Shown here one piece after another: positions 26,761 to 34,154 of a stretch of DNA of 64,000 bases. A program made the translations under genes and the position numbers. The stretch's first letter is position 1; each line of letters opens with the position of its first letter. The notes under the pieces are model-generated. The model saw only the letters and a list, made by a program, of their open reading frames with translations, did not search any database and was not told the DNA's origin. Source of the DNA: Rhodobacteraceae bacterium Araon29 (lineage in GTDB: Bacteria > Pseudomonadota > Alphaproteobacteria > Rhodobacterales > Rhodobacteraceae); contig CP046865.1 in NCBI GenBank assembly GCA_039640505.1, positions 310,001 to 374,000 of the forward strand, read 5' to 3'.

Positions 26761-27852
26761 ATGGCTGAAGTCATAAACCTTTTAATTATAGAGCCAAATG
26801 CGTTGATCAGGCAAACGCTCCATAGTTATTTTAAAAACTCGAAGGTTTTTAAGGTAATTGGAAAAGCCTATGACGCAAAAATAGCAAATATAAGAGCAGA
26901 CTCTGTACTGCCAGATATTATTATTTTTGATTTTTCTGATAATTATGAAATTAACCTTGAAAATATGAAGGATATATTCAGTGGATTTTATATACCGATA
27001 GTATTTTTTTCTACGAAACCCCTGGAGGAAGTTTCCAAAATTGCAAGTGAATTGGGTTCTCTTGATTGGTCTTTGATTGAAAAACCTAATACAAGCTTAG
27101 CAAATGAGACAACCCGTCTTCTGCCAGAAATTGAAAGACAGTTAAGAGAATTACATCTGTCCTCAATAATGCGGATTGAGAATTTCAAGAAATCAAATAG
27201 AGCCACTCGAAATTCTATCACTTCAATTAAAAAATCAAACTCGGCGAAACCTCTTTCAAAACAGAAGAAAGCAGATTTTATCTGTGACAAAGTAATTTCT
27301 ATCGGCGCCTCTACCGGCGGGACAACCGCATTATTGAAGATATTTTCTTCTTTACCCAAATCGATGCCAGGCATAGTAGCGGTTATCCATATGCCTATCC
27401 GTTTCACGGGGTCTTTTGCGGCTCGTCTAAACAAACTTTGCGAAATTAGAGTAGTTGAAGCTAAAGATCGACAAGAAATAAAATGTGGTCAGGTCATAAT
27501 CGCTCGTGGTGATAGACACCTTCGTGTGAAGAAAATTGGCAATAGAATTTTTACTGAATTGGGGGGCGCAGAGCAAGTGAACGGGCATTGCCCCTCTGTC
27601 GATGTTTTATTTAAGTCTGTTGCAGATGAACTTGGCGCGTCGGGTGTGGGCGTTATCTTAACTGGGATGGGTAAAGATGGGGCCGCTGGTCTTGGTGAAA
27701 TTATGCGATCTGGCGGTTTGACGATAGCTCAAGATGAAGGTTCTTCAGCAGTGTATGGGATGCCCAAGGCGGCTGTTGAAGACGGTGCCGTTCAAGAACT
27801 ATTACCTCTAGACAAAATTTCGTTGAGGTTAGCTGAAAACTATTCTTTTTAG
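26761..27852 (+). CDS. cheB: Chemoreceptor methylesterase CheB
   Basis: A 363-residue protein with a receiver domain (about 5-125), a charged Ser/Lys linker and a methylesterase domain (about 175-360). The catalytic triad is visible: Ser 184 in 'IGASTGGT', His 210 in 'VIHMPIRF', Asp 306 in 'GMGKDGAAG'. The receiver keeps the phospho-Asp 57 ('IIIFDFSDN') and a Lys in 'LIEKPN', but the N-terminal acidic pair is replaced by 'EPN', so phosphorylation may be altered. It is the last gene of the operon, 7 bp after cheR. It should demethylate or deamidate the His-rich receptor. Confidence 0.93.
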   Translation: MAEVINLLIIEPNALIRQTLHSYFKNSKVFKVIGKAYDAKIANIRADSVLPDIIIFDFSDNYEINLENMKDIFSGFYIPIVFFSTKPLEEVSKIASELGSLDWSLIEKPNTSLANETTRLLPEIERQLRELHLSSIMRIENFKKSNRATRNSITSIKKSNSAKPLSKQKKADFICDKVISIGASTGGTTALLKIFSSLPKSMPGIVAVIHMPIRFTGSFAARLNKLCEIRVVEAKDRQEIKCGQVIIARGDRHLRVKKIGNRIFTELGGAEQVNGHCPSVDVLFKSVADELGASGVGVILTGMGKDGAAGLGEIMRSGGLTIAQDEGSSAVYGMPKAAVEDGAVQELLPLDKISLRLAENYSF

Positions 27853-28057
27853 CTGAGTAAACTTTTTTGACCTTCCCCCAAAAAACTGTTCCAAAATGTG
27901 ATAAAGGCGGAAACTCGGATTTGTGGGTCGGAAACAGCTTTCAGGCGAATGTATTTTGAAGATGTTGCGTGTAGTTTAGGACAGAGCAACTATTTTCTTA
28001 TTTTAAATCAGGTTAGCGACGAAAAAAAGCCGAGTTAGTATATTATAATATTTTTTG

Positions 28058-28144
28058 AATCATACTCCCGAAATTCTGTCGCAAAAACCTTTACTCATAG
28101 GAGCGAATTGCCTTCGGTCCCAACCATGTCTTGTTCAAGCACTG
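28058..28144. repeat. Right arm of imperfect direct repeat flanking the chemosensory operon
   Basis: Ungapped 87-bp partner of 16522-16608. It covers the last 17 or so codons of the minus-strand VOC gene plus 37 bp of its 3' flank. A repeat at a gene 3' end on either side of a compositionally different block resembles an old integration footprint, but at about 75% identity it cannot be a recent attachment-site pair. Confidence 0.6.
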
Positions 28145-28757
28145 CGCTGCTCTCGAACTTTAAGTCCTTGACCCCTTCACCAATAAATAGCTTGACGCGA
28201 TCATCATCACAAAGTGTGTTAACTATTGGTCGCAGTTCCTCGGTCGTTCCAAAGTGGACGCTCTTAAAACCAACCACCCCATTCGGATGGACAAAACCTG
28301 TCCGTCTTAGGTCAGTGTCGCAGGTGCCGAAAAATGGAATTTTCATGTTGTCAGGCATCACGCCGACAAACCCTAAATTACGACCCTTTGTATCTAAACG
28401 CTTAGATTTAAACTGAAAATAGCTTTGCCCAGATTGCTCTAATATTCCCTTGGCATCTGCAAGCCTGTCGGGCTCGCTTTCGAGTGCCATGCCGATCAGC
28501 CCTTCATTTGCTCCATCCCAAGTGCTTATTCTGGACGTAAACGCCTTCTTGCCAAAGAGTCTGAGCGGAATTTGTGCCCATGACGGCATTCCTGTCTTCC
28601 ACAACAATTCCAAATATGTTCCATCGGCAAAATAGATCATCGCATTATTTGGCTTCTTTGCCTTTCCGTATTCAACTTCGAACCCATTTTTACGATACCG
28701 ATCCACAGCATCATCCAAATCGGAAACTTTCAATAAAACGTGGCTAAGTCTCATCAT
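28095..28757 (-). CDS. VOC superfamily (glyoxalase-like) protein
   Basis: A 221-residue protein starting 'MMRLSHVLLKVSDLDDAVDRY', the first beta-alpha-beta unit of the vicinal-oxygen-chelate fold with a potential metal His. 'GFVHPNGVVGFKSVHFGT' marks a second module, so it resembles the two-module glyoxalase-like group. Substrate is unknown. ATG 28757 (or the adjacent ATG 28754) is preferred to an upstream TTG. The C-terminal 17 codons overlap a repeat whose partner lies 11.5 kb away beyond the chemosensory operon. It is monocistronic and convergent with cheB. Confidence 0.75.
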   Translation of the reverse strand: MMRLSHVLLKVSDLDDAVDRYRKNGFEVEYGKAKKPNNAMIYFADGTYLELLWKTGMPSWAQIPLRLFGKKAFTSRISTWDGANEGLIGMALESEPDRLADAKGILEQSGQSYFQFKSKRLDTKGRNLGFVGVMPDNMKIPFFGTCDTDLRRTGFVHPNGVVGFKSVHFGTTEELRPIVNTLCDDDRVKLFIGEGVKDLKFESSAVLEQDMVGTEGNSLL

Positions 28758-28775
28758 TTCTTTATTCCGCAGCAA

Positions 28776-29467
28776 TCTCGAGGGCGCTAATCCTGATCTG
28801 TTTCACAATTTCTAACTGTATATTGCTTAGGTAAATTCGCTATTCAACTAGTTTAACCGTTTAGGTTGTATTTTTTAAGATTTTGCGCGTTGTTCCGGTT
28901 TGTAACACTGTCGGTTGGGGACCATCTCTGCCTTTTGGGGCCTGCTTGAGCGAATTACTCACTCTGACAGGGCCACGTGGCATCTGCCAGAGATAACTTT
29001 CTGTTTTATGGTTTCTGTTTGGATGGATTGAGTTGTGGCGCTCCTAACAACAACCTACTTTATGACTTGCACTTTTTTGCGCGTGGTTTTTGGGGCTTGG
29101 ACAATATCACGCACGGCCCTTCTTATTTCTCGCCTTATTAGTTTCCTAAACCCAAATATTTTTCCATCGCAATTTCCGATATTTAAACCCGACAATAGCG
29201 TGGTGTTAAAATATTGAGAGCCTTTTTGAAAAAAATGCGTGTCCACTATCCTTACACCATTAAGGGCGCTCGTTTTTGCCCCCCTGCAGTTTAAAGTGTC
29301 CAAGCAAATTGAAGGTGGTGCTTTCTGGAATTGCGACTTGATAGCCAAGCCGATTTATTGAGGGGGTGGCATTAGCCAAACTTACGAAAAGTTTGACTTT
29401 TATGGGTATCTCCAAAAAGGTGGAAGTTTGAAACCGTCTTTAAAAATATAAAAGGAAAAGAAAACTC
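28776..29467. other. Long intergenic region with no recognised gene
   Basis: About 690 bp between the VOC gene and a small plus-strand gene. A 97-codon minus-strand frame (29055-29348) ends in a very basic stretch but has no recognisable domain or ribosome site. No tRNA, clear terminator or insertion-sequence end was identified. The right-hand 100 bp should contain the promoter of the gene at 29468. Confidence 0.4.
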
Positions 29468-29767
29468 ATGAGTGTAGCAAACGTGGTGAGTATGGAATTT
29501 GAAAGTGCGCAGGCTTTGCAGGATTTTGCAGTAAGGTATAACGAAGTGGCACCGGTACATTACCCTCAAGCAGAAATAATAATGTTTGTTAAAACTGATG
29601 ACCAAAGCGGTCTTGGAATATCCATATATCCAAGTGAGGAAGCTCGCGAAGCAGGTAACCAGCAGAGAAATCAGGAAGTAAAAACCACTGAAATGGTACC
29701 TTTGATGAAGGAGATATTCAGAGTTAAAGGTGACGTGATGGTAAAACATATTATTAACCCAAAATGA
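29468..29767 (+). CDS. Small hypothetical protein, possibly ABM-like ferredoxin fold
   Basis: A 99-residue soluble protein with AAGGAAAAG about 8 bp before the ATG. The predicted alternation 'NVVSMEFESAQALQDFAVRY', 'EIIMFVKTDDQSGLGISIYP', 'EMVPLMKEIFRVKGDVMVKHI' looks like a strand-helix-strand-strand-helix-strand unit of the dimeric alpha/beta-barrel (antibiotic-biosynthesis-monooxygenase-like) type. I do not recognise a specific family, and no catalytic residue can be named. It stands alone between the VOC gene and the interrupted nuclease. Confidence 0.65.
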   Translation: MSVANVVSMEFESAQALQDFAVRYNEVAPVHYPQAEIIMFVKTDDQSGLGISIYPSEEAREAGNQQRNQEVKTTEMVPLMKEIFRVKGDVMVKHIINPK

Positions 29768-29873
29768 GCTTATTTTAAGCTATTCGTAAAATGATCTTTC
29801 TAAAATACTTTTTGGCGCTCTCTTATCGGCTCATAGAATCCTCGCTCTCCAGGCTTCTGATACTTAAGCCGAT

Positions 29874-30115
29874 TTGTCTGACAGCACCTGCCACGTTATT
29901 GATGGTGATACGATAGTCATCGGTAAACAGCATATTCGCTTTGCGGGTATAGATGCGCCTGAGTTGAATAAACCATATGGCAAGCAAGCCAAGTGGGCGT
30001 TGGTAGAACTATGCAAAGGTCAAAATGTTACCGCATATTTAACGGGTGAAACTTCTTATGATCGTGTTGTGGCCAAATGTTTCCTAGATGATGGACGAGA
30101 CCTCGCTGCGGAGAT
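29874..30115 (+). pseudogene. Thermonuclease (SNase) family gene, 5' part, split by a Tn3 transposon
   Basis: A frame opening at TTG 29874 reads 'CHVIDGDTIVIGKQHIRFAG' and 'IDAPELNKPYGKQAKWAL', followed by 'DRVVAKCFLDDGRDLAAEM'. These are the first two-thirds of a staphylococcal-nuclease fold, with the calcium-binding Asp and catalytic Arg regions. It is interrupted at 30115 by the transposon; the rest is at 34030-34150. The start is uncertain: a stop lies just upstream in frame, and a hydrophobic leader-like stretch exists only in other frames. The family cleaves nucleic acids, often outside the cytoplasm. Confidence 0.85.
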
Positions 30116-30149
30116 GGGTACGTCCCAACAAAGGAACGTTAGGTCCCAC
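30116..30149 (+). repeat. Left terminal inverted repeat of the Tn3 element
   Basis: Starts GGGTACG and ends GGTCCCAC. 31 of its 34 bases match the reverse complement of the right end; the differences are in positions 5-7. Confidence 0.92.
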
Positions 30150-30219
30150 GGGGATCAGCGTAAGCACCTAAATTGCTTTGATTTCTCTGTGATTGATTTC
30201 CCCTGTTTTGGGCGGCACC

Positions 30220-33200
30220 TCACGCGGCTGATTTCAGGGGGAGAATTCCGAGGTTGTCCCGGAGCTTTTCGTCGGAAAAGTCGTACTCGCCGAGCATGTT
30301 GATGTGCGCCCAGGCCATGGGAGCATGTGCTGCGATCGCACGGCGAAGATTTTCTTTGGTTTCAGCATCCGGTGCCTTTTCGAGTTGGTGAGCAAGGTAG
30401 AGGTAGTTCCAGCAGATGATGGAGTTCTTGATAAGGCGGTTGCAGGCTTCCGCGATCTCTTGCTCCTCCTTTTCGGTTTGGGAGAACTCGCGGGGGTTGC
30501 CTACGGCGACGGCGCGGGTGAACCGATTGGCCAGTTCGACCTTGTTGAGTTGGCGCTCGATGGCTTGCCGCAGGTTGAGATCATCGACATATTGTAGGAT
30601 GAACAGCGATTTAATGATTTGCCCGAAGGCTTTCAGTGTCTGGTAGAGCGCGTGCTGGCGGGAATAAGAATTGAGCCTCCGGAAGATGTCAGAGGCGGTG
30701 TTTTCCTTGAGATTGATGGTGGCGATCAAGCGCAACAGGGCGTTCCAGTTTTCGCGTATCAGGGCTTCGTTGATGGTTTTGTCCGGGGCGATGATCCAAT
30801 CATGATCCCTTGGTCGGTCTGGCTTGAAGATATAGAGGGTCTGCTTTCCGATGCCCTTGATGCGCGGAGCGAAGGAGAAGCCCAGCAAATGCGTCACCCC
30901 GAAGATGGTTTCGGTGTAGCCGTGGCTGTCGGTGGAGTGGATATCGCTTTTGACAACGTCATTGCACATGAGGCCGTCGATCACGAAAGCGCTTTCGCGA
31001 TCGGCGGCACTGATCATAAGGGAATGCCAGAGGAGATGGCGTTCATCGACGAATGTATAGGCGCTGATGCCTTGTCCCTGTCCGAAGTACTTGAATGATC
31101 GGCTGGCAGCCAGGCTTTCGCCGCGCACCTCGAATTTCTGCCCGTCACTGGCGGTATGAAGCTTGTCCTCCTCGTTCCGATAAATATTGGGCAGGTCCAT
31201 CTCGTCCATGGCCTTGACTACGGCGTCGTTCGCGGCCCGGATGTTGTCGAGTGAGAACCGCCAGTTGACTGCTTGTTCCAGTTCGCCTTCTGTAACGCGT
31301 GAGGAGATCCTTGCCATTTTGCGCACGCCAATACCGCAGCCGAGCCCCATGATCCCTGCCAACAGCGCGGGACGGGAGACCACCTGCCGGATATGGGTCT
31401 GCTGCCAATGCTCGAACGCGGTCAGCATTTCGCAGTGGTTGTTGACGGTCTCCAAAACCTGCGCGAGCGGAACATCGTGCCGTTGAGGGAATAGATCGCT
31501 GGTCGTGCTCATGTCGTCGGATCCGGCAGCTGGGGTGGCGATGTGGAACGCGCCATCGGCACGCACTTTCAAATGCGAATTGGCCGCGGCATTGGCGTTC
31601 GTGCGCTGGTATTGTTGCGTCAGCGCATCCCTGAGGGTCGCCAGCACGGGTTCCGGATTGGAAAACTCGGCCAGGCCTGCCCTCTCCAGCAAGTTCTGTT
31701 TCTCTTGTTCCCATCGCTCCGACGCTATCAGATAGGTGTCCATCGGGCGATACTTATAAGATTGCGAGAGATTGAGGTCGCCGGATTTGATGGCAGTGGT
31801 AACGTGTTGAAATAGAAAAACCTTATAGAGCGAGGTTCGGAATGAGCCATCAGCACGGATTAGTACTGCCCGCTCTTCGGCATTGAGAAATTTTGTTGGC
31901 GCACCTAGTCCAACCGCCCCGTCGCTTTTCTTGAAATGACCGATGGCGGCGATCAGCCCGGCAATCCGATCGTTCCGGTCGAACGTGATTGCCCGAAGGA
32001 GAGGGCTGAGGCGATTTTGCAATCGTATGGATCCTGTCTCAAGCACATCGGCCCAGCCTTCATCCTGCCCGGTTGCGGCCAGGTCATCTTTCAGCTGGTC
32101 GAATGCGCCGGACCGTCCTTGATCCAGTAAAGATCGGATGGAATCAACTTTCTGAGCATCCGACATACTGTCCGCCTCGGTCACGTCGCGAATGTCGCGC
32201 AATAGCCCGAAGACTGATGTGTCCAGATCGTTGATGACGGATTTAAGCTGATCTTGTTGTGCCGCCCGGTTTTCCAGCAACCGATCATTGTGCTCACGGA
32301 CAGCTTTTGCCTGAAAGGAAGCCATGACACTGAGCCAGAGATCGATCAGATTGTCTTGGGTACGGTAGAATTGATGCGCGACGAAGGCAGCGGCATGGAT
32401 GTGGCGATCACTGGTCGCGCGCCGCTGAATCTGAAATATCTCGGAACGAAGCACGCTGCCTGCGAAATATCGAATGCCAGAAGCGCCCAGATCGAGCGCC
32501 GACAGAGGACCTGAAAGCTGGCAATACAAATCCGCGAGCGCTTCATAATCGATGATCGCATCCTTGATCTTCATTGGCCTTGCCGACTGCGACAGCTTCT
32601 TTAGCAGGGTCAGACGATATCGATTCTGATCATCCGAGGTCATGAAGAGATCATCCAGCAATGTGCGCGCGTCGTCGGTGAGGTGTGCATCCATCAGTTT
32701 AATCAATTCCACTTTGCGGGCTTGGAGGCCGGAGCGGATCAGTTCAAGCAGAACGCCTGATCTGGGAACCTGAATTCGCCACTGGATCAGAAAGTCGGTG
32801 CAACGGTCAAAGATCAGGCGCGGCTTCAGATATGTTCGCGCCATCGTCGCGACCTCGACGATCAAGCCTTTCCTAGCTTTCCGCGCAAATGGCGTGAAGC
32901 CATAGAAATCCAGAATGAGCTGACGATGACGTGCGCGGGTTTGCTTCGGGTAGGCTGCTGATGAAAATTCCGATCCTGAGCGCCCCAGAAGTTTCGCTGC
33001 TGCTTCAATATCCGGGGCGAGAAAGTCTTGAGGGTTATAAAACCGCTTTGCGGCCTTGAAGTAGGCGCACATCACCAAGAAGCCGATCTGGCCAGCGGGT
33101 GAACGCATTTCGGCCGCGACGTCCATCAAGGGCTTGGGAAGGTCGAAACATCGCTTGCGATCACGGAAGTCGAATACTGGTGGTCGGTCAAACATCTCTT

Positions 33201-33234
33201 GTTCAGGTGTGGAAAGGATCTGCATTCGTGGCAT
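30220..33234 (-). CDS. tnpA: Tn3-family DDE transposase TnpA
   Basis: A 1004-residue transposase of normal Tn3-family length, catalysing replicative transposition. The N-terminal part carries the DUF4158-like region that binds the repeats. The C-terminal half contains the Tn3 DDE core, with 'FVDERHLLWHSLMISAADRE', 'VKSDIHSTDSHGYTETIFG' and 'FAPRIKGIGKQTLYIF' visible. No frameshift or stop was noticed, so it looks active. GGAGATACCC precedes the ATG. It is divergent from the resolvase and its stop lies 70 bp inside the left repeat. Confidence 0.95.
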   Translation of the reverse strand: MPRMQILSTPEQEMFDRPPVFDFRDRKRCFDLPKPLMDVAAEMRSPAGQIGFLVMCAYFKAAKRFYNPQDFLAPDIEAAAKLLGRSGSEFSSAAYPKQTRARHRQLILDFYGFTPFARKARKGLIVEVATMARTYLKPRLIFDRCTDFLIQWRIQVPRSGVLLELIRSGLQARKVELIKLMDAHLTDDARTLLDDLFMTSDDQNRYRLTLLKKLSQSARPMKIKDAIIDYEALADLYCQLSGPLSALDLGASGIRYFAGSVLRSEIFQIQRRATSDRHIHAAAFVAHQFYRTQDNLIDLWLSVMASFQAKAVREHNDRLLENRAAQQDQLKSVINDLDTSVFGLLRDIRDVTEADSMSDAQKVDSIRSLLDQGRSGAFDQLKDDLAATGQDEGWADVLETGSIRLQNRLSPLLRAITFDRNDRIAGLIAAIGHFKKSDGAVGLGAPTKFLNAEERAVLIRADGSFRTSLYKVFLFQHVTTAIKSGDLNLSQSYKYRPMDTYLIASERWEQEKQNLLERAGLAEFSNPEPVLATLRDALTQQYQRTNANAAANSHLKVRADGAFHIATPAAGSDDMSTTSDLFPQRHDVPLAQVLETVNNHCEMLTAFEHWQQTHIRQVVSRPALLAGIMGLGCGIGVRKMARISSRVTEGELEQAVNWRFSLDNIRAANDAVVKAMDEMDLPNIYRNEEDKLHTASDGQKFEVRGESLAASRSFKYFGQGQGISAYTFVDERHLLWHSLMISAADRESAFVIDGLMCNDVVKSDIHSTDSHGYTETIFGVTHLLGFSFAPRIKGIGKQTLYIFKPDRPRDHDWIIAPDKTINEALIRENWNALLRLIATINLKENTASDIFRRLNSYSRQHALYQTLKAFGQIIKSLFILQYVDDLNLRQAIERQLNKVELANRFTRAVAVGNPREFSQTEKEEQEIAEACNRLIKNSIICWNYLYLAHQLEKAPDAETKENLRRAIAAHAPMAWAHINMLGEYDFSDEKLRDNLGILPLKSAA

Positions 33235-33341
33235 GGGTATCTCCGATTATGTGGCGTCCGAGAATCGGTCGTTTGATGGTCCGGTGTTTTTTGTCCGACA
33301 ATATGGCTTGACAACGGAATAGCGGACAAGATGATTGACGG
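33235..33341. promoter_or_regulatory. Probable res/operator region between tnpA and the resolvase
   Basis: The 107 bp between the divergent transposition genes hold repeated TGTCCG / CGGACA-type elements (for example near 33292 and 33323). This is the expected location of resolvase binding sites and of both promoters. The exact subsites I, II and III cannot be defined by eye. Confidence 0.5.
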
Positions 33342-33967
33342 ATGGAAAAACGGACAAAGACGGAAAAATTAGTTGCTCCGATTGGATACGCAAGAATCTC
33401 GACGGTCGAGCAATCTCTGGCCCCACAGATTGATGCTTTGAGGCTGCCGGTTGCAGCGAAATATTTGAAGACTGTGCATCAGGTGCGAAAACGGATCGCC
33501 CCGGACTAAATGAGGCGCTTTATCACCTGCGGTCCGGCGAAACGCTGATCGTATGGAAGCTTGACCGTCTCGGGCGCAGCATGAGCCACCTGATTGATAC
33601 GGTTCGCGATCTTGACCAGCGCGGCATCGGGTTCAGGTCTTTGACCGAAGGCATCGACACGACCACAAGCGGCGGTACGCTAGTTTTCCACCTGTTCGGT
33701 GCGTTGGCGCAATTCGAATGTGACCTTATTCGTGAGAGAACACGTGCGGGCTTGAGCGCAGCAGCCGCGCGCGGACGAAAAGGCGAACGCAAGGCGGTCG
33801 TCACCGCTGATAAGCTGGCGCGGGCAAAAACGTTGATCGAAAAAGGCTTAACGGTTCGTGAAGCCGCTGCCCGAATCAAAGTTGGAAAGACCGCTCTCTA
33901 CGAAGCGATCAAGTCGGACCCACTACACATCAAAAGGCCGCTCAAAATGACAAGTCGTCAGACATGA
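33342..33967 (+). pseudogene. tnpR: Serine resolvase/invertase TnpR, single frameshift
   Basis: The N-terminus reads 'IGYARISTVEQSLAPQIDAL' with the catalytic Ser in ARxST. After 'DALR' near 33442 the frame shifts and ends at a TAA at 33508-33510. The missing continuation is intact one frame over ('AGCSEIFEDCASGAKTDRPG', 'LIVWKLDRLGRSMSHLIDTV', 'ERTRAGLSAAAARGRKG') and runs to the HTH and stop at 33967. One lost base, probably in a G run, explains it. An internal ATG at 33581 could give only a C-terminal fragment without the catalytic Ser. Either cointegrate resolution is lost, or this is a sequence error. Confidence 0.85.
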
Positions 33968-33995
33968 CTTGGGGCATCAAGCTCTTCCCAATCCT

Positions 33996-34029
33996 GTGGG
34001 ACCTAACGTTCCTTTGTTGGGATAGACCC
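33996..34029 (-). repeat. Right terminal inverted repeat of the Tn3 element
   Basis: Reverse complement starts GGGTCTATCCC and matches the left repeat except at three adjacent positions. It is followed immediately by the second copy of the target duplication. Confidence 0.92.
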
Positions 34030-34150
34030 GGAGATGGTCAAAAAAGAACTTGCGCTGGACATCCCGCACTTCCCTAATGCAGATTACAAGCACTTAGAAA
34101 CGCCCAATGCGAGAAGAAAGCTACGATGGCGACCCAATAAGAAAGACTGA
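34030..34150 (+). pseudogene. Thermonuclease (SNase) family gene, 3' part
   Basis: After the right transposon end the nuclease resumes as 'EMVKKELALDIPHFPNADYK', then 'HLETPNARRKLRW', and stops at TGA 34148-34150. It joins '...RDLAAEM' of the 5' part in frame when the transposon and one GGAGAT copy are removed. Homologues continue 'EMV..GLALDWP.FS' at this position, so the junction is at the original gene sequence. Its stop is 4 bp before the sugar dehydrogenase ATG, so the two genes were one operon. Confidence 0.88.
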
Positions 34151-34154
34151 CCCC

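Larger units (their letters stand above)
30116..34029. mobile_element. Tn3-family transposon, 3914 bp, inserted in a thermonuclease gene
   Basis: It is bounded by 34-bp inverted repeats (30116-30149 and 33996-34029) that differ at about three positions and share 'TCCCAACAAAGGAACG'. The flanking duplicated target is GGAGAT (30110-30115 and 34030-34035), a five- or six-bp duplication depending on how the border base is assigned. It contains a minus-strand Tn3 transposase and a divergent, frameshifted resolvase with a short intergenic region. There is no cargo gene. Removing the element with one target copy restores the nuclease reading frame exactly. Confidence 0.93.

Noticed and set aside
16522-28144. 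Treating the flanking repeats as active attachment sites of an integrative element
   Set aside because: Identity is only about 75%, no integrase lies between them, and no tRNA is involved.
29055-29348. 97-codon minus-strand frame in the 28.8-29.5 kb gap
   Set aside because: No recognisable motif, no ribosome site, and a composition that could arise by chance in AT-rich non-coding DNA.
29790-29920. Signal-peptide-like leader for the thermonuclease starting at ATG 29790
   Set aside because: It is not in frame with the nuclease domain and the frame closes soon after; a TTG start at 29874 is the only in-frame option seen.
31145-31714. 189-codon minus-strand frame inside the Tn3 transposase
   Set aside because: It is a shadow frame within the clearly coding tnpA gene on the same strand.
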